DNA from: Amaurobius ferox
Taxonomy: Eukaryota > Arthropoda > Arachnida > Araneae > Amaurobiidae
Direction: 5' to 3'
Assembly: GCA_951213105.1 (NCBI GenBank)
Contig: OX578152.1
Coordinates: forward strand, 103,196,882-103,260,881
Length of the DNA stretch: 64,000 nucleotides
The translations under genes were made by a program, and so were the position numbers. This document shows, in pieces, positions 56,585 to 64,000 of the stretch (positions are counted from its first letter, which is position 1; each line of letters opens with the position of its first letter). The notes under the pieces were generated by a model. The model was given only the letters and a program-made list of their open reading frames with translations, was not told the DNA's origin and made no database searches.

Positions 56585-57830
56585 TCAATTAATAAACTAT
56601 TTTGACGGTATCAAAAAAAAGTCGAATTCGACTTTCCGGTGGAATAGCACGTATCAAGCTTCCCTGAACTCAACTAGAATGTTTATAAGGAAATGTCTGT
56701 GTGTGTGTGTGTGTGTGCGTGTATTTATGCATATTAATATGTGCCTATATATGTTAGATTTTGTATGTATAGTATTGTGTGTATCCGTGTAAGTCTTTGA
56801 GCGAAATATCTCAATAACGAACGGAAAATATTAAAAATAGTTTGGTATGATTTACAATCGGTGAATGCTGGATCCCTGTTGATTATAAACGCAATCGAAT
56901 GTTTAGAAGATCATCCAATTTTCGAATAAACTTTTAAAAACATCATTAAAAAATCAGGATCTCAAACAATGATAAAAAAATCAAGACCTTGAATAATGAT
57001 ACAAAAATCAAGACCCTCAATAATGATAAAAAATCAGGACCTTTAATAATGACAAAAAATCAATACCTTCAGTAATGATAAAAAAATCTCGACTTTCAAT
57101 AATGATAAAAAGATCAGGACTTTCAATAATGATAAAAACTCAGATCCTTCAATAATTATAAAAAACAAGACCTTCAATAATGACAAAAAATATCAGGACC
57201 TTCATTAATGGTAAGAAAAAGAAAAAGTACCTTCAATAATGATAAAAAATCAGGATCTTCAGTAATGAGAAAAATATCAGGACCTTCAATAATGAGAAAA
57301 AATCATTACAATCAATAATAATAAAAAAATCAAGACTTTCAATAATGATAAAAAAAAGAATCAGGACCTTTAATAATGATAACAGAATCAGGACATTCAA
57401 TAATTATAAGAAAAATCAGAACCTTCAATAATGATAAAAAATCAGGACCTCCAAAAATGATAAAAAAAAATCAGGACATTCAATAATGAGAAAGAATCAT
57501 TACTGTCAATAATGATAGAAATATTCAGGACTTTCAATAATGATAGAAATATTCAGACTTTCAATAATGATAAAAAAAGAATCAGGACCTTTTATAATGA
57601 TAACAAGATCAGGACCTTCAATAATGATAAGAAAAATCAGGACCTTCTATAATGATAAAAAAAATCAAGACCTCCAAAAATGATAAAAAAATCAGGACCT
57701 TCAATAATGATTAAAAAATAATAATTTCATGAATAATATTTTATTACAAAATGAATAATAAATAACAGATTAGTATGAACTGTTCTCGTGTAATTATTGC
57801 TCGTTTTTCAATTAATTTCATCAAAAAATT
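56585..57830 (-). mobile_element. family B HINE-like element carrying an internal minisatellite
   Basis: The reversed family B text begins TTTTGACGGTATCAAAAAAA and AGTCGAATTCGACTTTCCGG. (GT)n is at 56697-56718, followed by GAAATATCTCAATAACGAAC and ATAAACGCAATCGAATGTTT. At about 56945 it enters a minisatellite. It resumes with AGTATGAACTGTTCTCGTGT at 57770, which in other copies lies only ~110 bp further on. Confidence 0.65.
56950..57720 (+). repeat. ~26-bp minisatellite grown inside family B
   Basis: About 28 units of TCAGGACCTTCAATAATGAT plus AAAAAA. The unit matches the single-copy family B text ATCAAAAACTCAAAACCTTT, AATAAAG at the equivalent position (37786-37812). The array is therefore an expansion of the element's own interior. 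Confidence 0.88.
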
Positions 57831-58239
57831 ACATAAAATTAAAAAAGTAGTATATACAGTATAAAACAGCAATTCTGTTAACATCATTCTCTTGGACTTA
57901 GTTCTTTCCATTTACGAATTAAGATACTTTTTGTAATAGTTTTTGGCTTTAGCGCCAATAATTTGCCAATAATCGTTAATTTCATAGGATATTAATTAAA
58001 TACCCTTTGTATTTTGATGAAATTGTTGCACGTGATTATGTATAGTCATGCTAAAAAATATTGGGCACTTTGGCAATTAAATTGCCAAAGTGGCCAATTT
58101 CAATTATTTACGTGGTAATAAGTTAATACAAAAAGCATTGTACTGTGGAACTTGTACGTCATTATTTCGCTGTGAAAATTGTAAAGTCATTGCATTATGT
58201 AGAAAAAGTCATGCGCTGCACACCTCATATTTTTTATAG
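57831..58239. other. AT-rich DNA without a recognisable gene
   Basis: The segment TACGTCATTATTTCGCTGTG, AAAGTCATTGCATTATGTAG, AAAAAGTCATGCGCTGCACA (58157-58220) is the reversed 5' terminus of a family B element. Confidence 0.45.
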
Positions 58240-58600
58240 AGGCAACAAAATGTCCATATTTCAATTTTGCCTCTGTCTGAAGGAAGCAAAATGTATAGCA
58301 CTCTAATAAATACCAGACAGAATTCTACTGAATATTTTGAGAGCGAATTCGATATTTTAAGAATTCCCATTTTATCCTTGGAATGCTTGTAATTTAATTC
58401 CCTATCGTTCGAAACTCGGTGCAATCCGAGAATTTTGCGAACGTGCGAAAACATGGAATTGAACTATGTGAGCTTCAGCTGTATTAAATGCGATAAATAA
58501 TAGGGGGAATGAAATTGTATCTTAGATGTACGGCTGTTAGACATCGACTTTCTTGGATGTTAAGCAAAAATTAGAAACTATTGCATATCCAATTGCATCA
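58240..58600 (+). repeat. dispersed repeat R8, copy 5
   Basis: GCACTCTAATAAATACCAGA, GAGCGAATTCGATATTTTAA and GAGCTTCAGCTGTATTAAAT match 43480-43680. The 81-codon reverse frame is not maintained in other copies. Confidence 0.6.
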
Positions 58601-58619
58601 ATATTTTCTCTTCGAGTCT

Positions 58620-58730
58620 TGAACAACTTACTGATAAATAAGTAAAATACACTTTCTGCAAAAGAAAATTTAATCAACGTATATAAGCCCATATAAGACA
58701 ATAATGCAGCTTACAGCTTAAAGTTACAAT
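58620..58730 (+). repeat. dispersed repeat R9, copy 2
   Basis: AATACACTTTCTGCAAAAGA and ATCAACGTATATAAGCCC match 34505-34550 and 61698-61750. In two of three locations R9 is followed closely by a family B copy. Confidence 0.5.
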
Positions 58731-58785
58731 TCACAAAAATAAATTTTGAAACATTTACCAATAATTTTGACATTTAAAGAAAAAT

Positions 58786-58905
58786 CTGATGTGGGCAGCA
58801 CGTGACTTTCCTTATATAATACAATGAATTTACTACATTTGCAGTAAAAAAATAATGTATAAGATACACTTATGTTTCACTCAATCTGGGGGCAAAATAT
58901 CGCAA

Positions 58906-58961
<56 letters not shown>

Positions 58962-60161
58962 CTCAATCTGGGGGCAAAATATCACCAAATATATATATAT
59001 ATAGAGAGAGAGAGAGGGGGGAGAGAGGGAGGGAGAGAGGGAGAGGGAGAGAGGGAGGGAGTGAGAGAGAGAGAGAGAGAGTATGCTTTGCTACATTATT
59101 CACCAAATTCGTCTACATCACAAAGTGTTACAGATAAGCGGAGAGAAAAGCATTTCTTATATACTAGAATATATGCTCGTCATATGACGGAAATCAGAAT
59201 TGGCGAAACATTACTTCCCACTTGGCGTCATTTTTATCAATTTGGAGACATTTTTGTCACTTTTACAACAATTAAACTAGCCGCCAAGTTGGCGACGTCC
59301 TGCTAAATTTCTCGCCAAGCATTACGGACGGAAAAATGGGTTATTCTTATAGTCTACTCTTATGTTCTTTCTAAAATATAGAACTTTCATCAAGAAGTAG
59401 TCATTTTCATTGATTCAGCGTCATTTTTATCAATTTGGCGACTTTTTTGTTAATATGTCAACCATTTAAAAAAGTCGCCATGTTGGCGACATTCCGCCAA
59501 AATCTCGCCACCGATTATGGACGGAGAAATAACTTATTCCTATAGCAGACTGATTATTGGCTTCCAAATACAAAAGTATAACCAATTATCTTTTCTCATA
59601 AATGAAACGAGCTACAACCATGAGAATGATGTTACCAAATTTATCTCAGGATATTACTTATGAAAAGTGAACATATTTTACAATAGTTAATATTTTTTAT
59701 ATAGGATTTTTTGATATATTTTTTTAAATGTGCAATATCCCAAGAAAGGTTCATGCTAGCGTTCTAAAATTTCTGTCAATCGTTTTCTAATGAAAAATTA
59801 CATGCGAAATGACTATTTAAGTAACTTTATAAAAGGTTTGGATTTGTTGATGAGATTTTCAAAATTTCACACTAAAATTTAGGGATGTTCTGAGCATTCG
59901 ATTGCGTACAAATAGGCTTCCAGTATTCACGAATTGTAATTTTTATGAAAAAAACTTCGTTCGAATGGCTCCATTCGTTCGTGAGATATCGTCTCTACCG
60001 ACTCACTGACACACACACACACACACACATCATCTCAAAAACGTCTGATTCGTGTTCAGGGATGCTTAAAACGTGATCTCCCGTCAAAAACTCGAATTCG
60101 AATTTTCGACCCCGTCACAATACTTTCCTTTCCTTATACATTATATGTATATAAGGAAAGT
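58786..60161 (+). mobile_element. family B HINE-like element, complete, with internal simple repeats
   Basis: The 5' end TCTGATGTGGGCAGCACGTG is followed by ACTTTCCTTATATAATACAA. Internal (TA)n and (GA)n tracts occupy 58905-59086. The CGCCAA-rich part is duplicated (59200-59345 and 59400-59535). CGTTCGTGAGATATCGTCTC, (CA)n at 60009-60028 and AACTCGAATTCGAATTTTCG follow, then the 3' stem-loop ACTTTCCTTTCCTTATACAT...ATATAAGGAAAGT. The longest frame (144 codons) is simple repeat. Confidence 0.78.
58905..59086 (+). repeat. (TA)n and (GA)n simple repeats
   Basis: Two (TA)n-(GA)n blocks are separated by CTCAATCTGGGGGCAAAATA. That phrase also precedes the first block at 58880, so the phrase plus simple repeat has been duplicated. 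Confidence 0.93.
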
Positions 60162-60224
60162 AATATAACTTAACGTAAAAATGATCTCGGATTCAGTAAA
60201 ATATTTAAAGCATGATTAGAGATT

Positions 60225-60889
60225 TGTTATTTATTTTCTCTGTATAAAGTATCTTTAAACATGAATGGAACTAGCTAGATCCACGAGACTGATGTCATCA
60301 AATTTATCGCATGATATTACTTATGTAAAGTGAATATATTTCACAATAGGTAATATATCTTTTATATGATTTTTTGATATTTTTTTTAAATGTGCAATAT
60401 CTCGAGAACGGTTCATGCTAGAGTTCTAAAATGTATGTCAATTGTTTTCTAATGAAAAATTACGTAGGAAATGACTATTTGCGTAACTTTATTAAATGTT
60501 TTAATTTTTTGATGATTTTTCAAAATTGCACTCGAAAATTTAGGGGGGGTTCTGAATATTTGATTGCGTATAAAAACAATAGGCTTCCAGTATTCATGAA
60601 TTGTAATTTTTGTACCAAATTTTGTTCGAATCGGTCCATTTGATCATCAGTTATCGTCTCCACAGACTCACTGACACACACATACACACACACGCACACA
60701 CATACTTTCGCACACACACAAACTTTCACCCACCCACACACACACACACACAGAGACATCATCTCAGGAATGTCTGATTCGTGTTCAGGAATGCTTGAAA
60801 CGTGCTCTCCTGTCAAAAACTCGAATTCGAATTTTCGACCCCGTCACAATACTTTCCTTATACATTACACAATGTACGGAAAGTAAAAA
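60225..60889 (+). mobile_element. family B HINE-like element, 5'-truncated
   Basis: It begins within GTATAAAGTATCTTTAAACATGAATGGAACTAGC-like body text and has CTCGAGAACGGTTCATGCTA. A long (CA)n with interruptions lies at 60677-60755. The AATTCGAATTTTCGACCCCG tail and the stem-loop ACTTTCCTTATACATTACAC, AATGTACGGAAAGT complete it. It abuts the next element directly. Confidence 0.75.
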
Positions 60890-61576
60890 GCTGACGTGAG
60901 CAGCACATGACTTGCCTTACAGACTCAAATTAATTTTCTCTTTATTCCTTTAATAATTAATTAAATTGATTCTAATAACATAAAGTAACACAAATAATTA
61001 TATGAAATGACCCTGAATTTGCACTTTTAACTCAATTTTTGTTTTCATTTGGTAACTGAATGTGTTTTCAAAGGGGAAGTAGCAAAAATGCGAGAAAACT
61101 AAAATACCTCGAAAAAGACTTAAAATAATGGGGTTGATCTTATTCTTTTTATCATGAAAAATTACGTATAAAACAGGCATTTAATTGACATATGTGAAAA
61201 TAAGCATTCTTTTATTTTAGATTTTGACAATTTTTGAAGGTCATTTCGTAAAAACAGAGCACGTTCTTTTTTCCCGAATCATACCAAAATCTAATCAACA
61301 CCAGGGTAATCCACAAGTGATTCATTTATCGGCGTTTGGGAAACTTTGTCAATTAGTTTTGAGTTAGAGTGGATTCATACATTGCACAGACAGACACACA
61401 CACACACTCTCTCACACGCACATTTTCCCCCTCACACACAAAGACATCAGACTAAATATAGTTTTTTCATGTCCTAGAGGTCCCAAAACGTATAGATCCG
61501 TCTAGAACTCGAGTTACTATTTTCAACACGATTCCAATACTTTCCCTATGCATTACCATGTATTACAGGGAAAATA
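60890..61576 (+). mobile_element. family A HINE-like element, reverse orientation
   Basis: The 5' end GCTGACGTGAGCAGCACATG is followed by reversed family A text with a single module. (CA)n is at 61390-61440 and AACTCGAGTTACTATTTTCA follows. The 3' hairpin is ACTTTCCCTATGCATTACCA, TGTATTACAGGGAAAAT. It follows the family B stem-loop with only AAAAA between, so A and B units can form mixed tandem arrays. Confidence 0.75.
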
Positions 61577-61689
61577 AAAAAACTCAAATGATTTAAGAAC
61601 TTTTTGCCTTTAAAAACGCAAATTGCAAAACCGACAGAATTTGGAAGCCGTGAAAAAATGAATAGTGAAGCCCTTTGAAGACGAGGATA

Positions 61690-61801
61690 TCAATAAATAA
61701 AATATACTTTGTGCAAAAAATGAGAAAAACTTGAGCAACGTATGTAAGCACAAATAACACAATAATGGAGCATACAGCAAGCAAACAGCTGTGTGTTGCA
61801 T
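61690..61801 (+). repeat. dispersed repeat R9, copy 3
   Basis: AAATATACTTTGTGCAAAAA and TTGAGCAACGTATGTAAGC match 34500-34545. The 60-codon reverse frames over it are not conserved. Confidence 0.5.
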
Positions 61802-62125
61802 TATTGTGGTATTAAATTTGTTATTCTTATAGCAGATAATTGACTATTGGCGTCCAACAACAAAAGTATTACCAAAGTATATTTTATCATGAATGGAACG
61901 AGCTAGATCCAGACTGTCCAAATAGTTGCTCTTAGTCCTCTGGACGAGTCGGACGGTCTGGGTCTTCAACACACACACACAAGTAGACATTACCTCAAAA
62001 ACGTTTGATTCGTGTTCAAGGATGCTTGAAACGTGCTCTCCCGTCGAATACGCGAACTCGAATTTTCGACCCAGTTGCAATACTTTCTTTATACATTATA
62101 CTATATATATATAAGGAAATTAATA
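61802..62125 (+). mobile_element. family B fragment containing a SINE tail
   Basis: TTATTCTTATAGCAGATAAT and GAATGGAACGAGCTAGATCC are family B body. A V-family SINE tail follows (GTCCAAATAG...GGACGAGTCGGACGGTCTGG, 61915-61972). Then come (CA)n, AACGTTTGATTCGTGTTCAA, CGAATTTTCGACC and a stem-loop. The ~600 bp of family B normally between these parts are missing. Confidence 0.68.
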
Positions 62126-62155
62126 ATTGATAATATTTTATAGATAATATTTTAC

Positions 62156-62526
62156 AGATAAGTCACTTGTGGGCGGCTCTGGTGCTGATTAAATTTTGGT
62201 ATGATTCGCACCTACCCTTTTATTTTGCAAAATGGCCGCAAAAGTATTATGTATCCACTGTAGCTGAGAAACTAATTCACCAAATTTTACAAAATTTGGT
62301 AGATAAGTTGCTTACGATTTGCAGTTGTGCTAGTTAGATTTGATACGATTCAAAAAATAAAAATCTGCCTTTGTTTGCAAAATGGCCCCCAAAAATTCGC
62401 AGAATCTAAAGTAAAGTACTACAAAAGAATCAATTAAATGCATGTTTTATAAGTAATTTTTGACGACGAAAATAATAAGATCAACCCCATTTCTTTAAGA
62501 TGAACCATTCTTGAGATATTTAAGCT
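62156..62526 (-). mobile_element. family A fragment
   Basis: One and a half modules plus CCATTCTTGAGATATTTAAG, joined to the hairpin of the next complete copy. Confidence 0.65.
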
Positions 62527-63390
62527 TTTTTACTTTCCCTGCAATACATGATAATGTATAGGGAAAGTATTGGAATCATGTCGAAAATCGCAACTCGAGT
62601 TTTCGATGGATCTACAAGTTTCGAGACCTCTAGAATACGAAAAAACTATTTTTAGCGTGACGTCTCTGTGTGTGTGTCTGTCTGTCTGTCTGTTTTTGTT
62701 TCTGTCTGTCTGTCTGTTTGTGTGTCTGTCTATCTGTGTGTTTGTGCAATGTATGTATCCACTCTAACTCAAAAACTCAATGTATGTATCCACTCTAACT
62801 CAAAATGGCCCGAATTTCATAAAATTTGGTAGGTAAGACCCTGTGACCCTGGTGCTGATTGGTTTTTGGTACAATTTGAAAAAAAAAGAACCCGTCTTTT
62901 TTTACGAAATGGTCCGCAAAAATCTCATGTATTCACTCTAGCTGAAATATAAATTGACCAAATTTTACAAAATTTGATTGATAAATCACATGTGGGATAC
63001 TCTGGTGCTCATTAGATTTTGGTATGATTCGGAAAAGAACAACCTGCCTTTTTTTTACGAAATGGCCCGCAAAAATCGCCACTATCTAAAAAAAGACTAC
63101 GTAGGTTCAAATGTATCATTTAAATGCTTGTTTTATACGTAATTTTTGACGAGAAATAGAATAAGAACAACTCTATTACTCTAGGACTAACCGTTCTCGA
63201 GATATTTGAGATTTTTCGCATTTTTTTATGCCGCCTTTGGAAAAATGTCCAATTACCATATAGAAGCTGAAATTAAATTAAAAATGCAAATTTTAATTTT
63301 TTTTGTGCAATTAATTTAATGAGTTCTTAAAGAAATAAAGGAAAACTGAATTTGAGTCTGCAGGGAAAGTCATGTGCTGCCCACATCAGA
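62527..63390 (-). mobile_element. family A HINE-like element, complete
   Basis: The hairpin is at 62532-62568. Then CGCAACTCGAGTTTTCGATG and a long (GTCT)n at 62663-62745 follow. A duplicated 21-bp phrase (CAATGTATGTATCCACTCTA, 62747 and 62780) precedes two modules. The end is GCAGGGAAAGTCATGTGCTG, CCCACATCAGA. The 864-bp length reflects the longer microsatellite. Confidence 0.78.
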
Positions 63391-63413
63391 TTTTTTAATT
63401 TTGGAAAACTGAA

Positions 63414-63600
63414 GACGTTTTTCACTGTAGTGAATAAACTATTTCATGAAATTTCTTAAGATTTAATAATTACGTCTCATAAGAATTATTCTGATATTCA
63501 TTAGATTTTGGCTTGATTCAGAAAAAATATAACCAACTCTTTTTTGCCAAATGACCCGCAAAGAGCGTGAAAATAAATGACTAAAAGTGCTGAAACATAT
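63414..63600 (-). mobile_element. family A module fragment
   Basis: A single diverged module (ATGAAATTTCTTAAGATTTA to AATGACCCGCAAAGAGCGTG). It matches the third module of the copy at 25380-25520 better than modules 1 and 2. Confidence 0.55.
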
Positions 63601-63686
63601 GAATTAAGGGTACGGTGGACGTTGAATTGAACAAAAATCGACTAAAAAAGGTTTTTCCTTTTAATATATAACATTATTTTACACAT

Positions 63687-63804
63687 TTAACCTTTTGCTT
63701 ACGGATGGGACAGCATCCATCCCAAACGAAAAACTTCCCTTTCTTCGTTTGGGAAGTTCTTCGTTTGAGATGGACGCTATCCCACCTGTAATCAAAAGGT
63801 TTAA
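63687..63804. mobile_element. piggyBac-like hairpin MITE
   Basis: TTAA at 63687-63690 is followed by CCTTTTGCTTACGGATGGGA. The other end is the complement, CAAAAGG, then T and TTAA (63801-63804). The arms pair over about 50 bp (GATGGGACAGCATCCATC with GATGGACGCTATCCCACC). TTAA targets and CC starts are typical of piggyBac. The extra T on the right and its small size leave some doubt. Confidence 0.6.
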
Positions 63805-64000
63805 TGCATTTTTTCCGAAAAGGAATTTTCAAAGGTTTTACATTTTTAAAATGCTCCACGCGTCTTAATTTTTGTTTAAGATGCATGCAATTCGGCAAGA
63901 AGACACCTTTCATACTTTTTAATGAAACTGGGTATGCATTTTATAATTGGACTTTATTAAGGTAATTAAAAGTGAATAAGAACCTAATTAAATGATGAAA
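63805..64000. other. AT-rich window end without a recognisable gene
   Basis: The 79-codon reverse frame at 63674-63913 runs through the hairpin MITE and is not credible as a gene. Confidence 0.4.

Noticed and set aside
60520..60816. A 98-codon reverse frame rich in Cys and Val
   Set aside because: It is the translation of the (CA)n tract of a family B element. Similar frames occur over each such tract (2894-3100, 3675-3869, 62570-62767).

Overview
This is a 64 kb stretch of AT-rich eukaryotic DNA that is almost entirely interspersed repeats, with no intact protein-coding gene. I infer an arthropod, probably an arachnid. The grounds are an arthropod-type 5S rRNA sequence, decayed mariner and Tc1-like transposons, tRNA- and 5S-headed SINEs, and very long simple repeats. 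The species cannot be read from the sequence. Nearly all open reading frames are short, repeat-derived or low complexity.

The dominant structure is a group of non-autonomous elements that I name families A to D. Families A, B and D begin or end with a stem-loop containing ACTTTCC or ACTTTCT and carry an internal (GTCT)n or (CA)n tract. Families A and B also share an opposite terminus reading TCTGATGTGGGCAGCACATG. Family C has the same layout with a different stem-loop. These features (short subterminal inverted repeats, a 3' stem-loop, a central microsatellite, insertion into T/A runs, tandem copies) fit Helentron-associated, DINE-1-like elements (HINEs). No Rep/helicase gene is present, so the class is inferred. 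Strands for these families are given with the stem-loop as the 3' end.

Layout: 1-1150 is a relatively GC-rich end with good splice signals. 1807-2196 is a (TA)n tract. 2892-4994 is a tandem array of family A. 8200-16510 is a composite block in which a family B tail runs into a 103-bp satellite, interrupted by three copies of an ~850-bp element and one Tc1-like insertion. 17.5-31 kb holds a family C copy, tRNA-headed SINEs, family A copies with nested insertions, a foldback MITE, and a 5S-headed SINE with perfect target duplications inside a hAT-like element. 31-44 kb holds family B and C copies sitting inside older repeats, plus minisatellites. 45-51.5 kb holds family A and D copies, a long inverted repeat, a pogo-like MITE and a third family C copy. 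53.6-54.6 kb is an internally deleted mariner. 55.1-55.4 kb is a possible pseudogene. 56.6-63.4 kb is another run of families B and A, one with a minisatellite grown from its own interior. 63.69-63.80 kb is a small piggyBac-like hairpin.

The order of events can be read from the nesting: older dispersed repeats are split by families A-C, and these are in turn split by MITEs and SINEs. Three insertions can be checked against uninterrupted paralogous sequence within the window.
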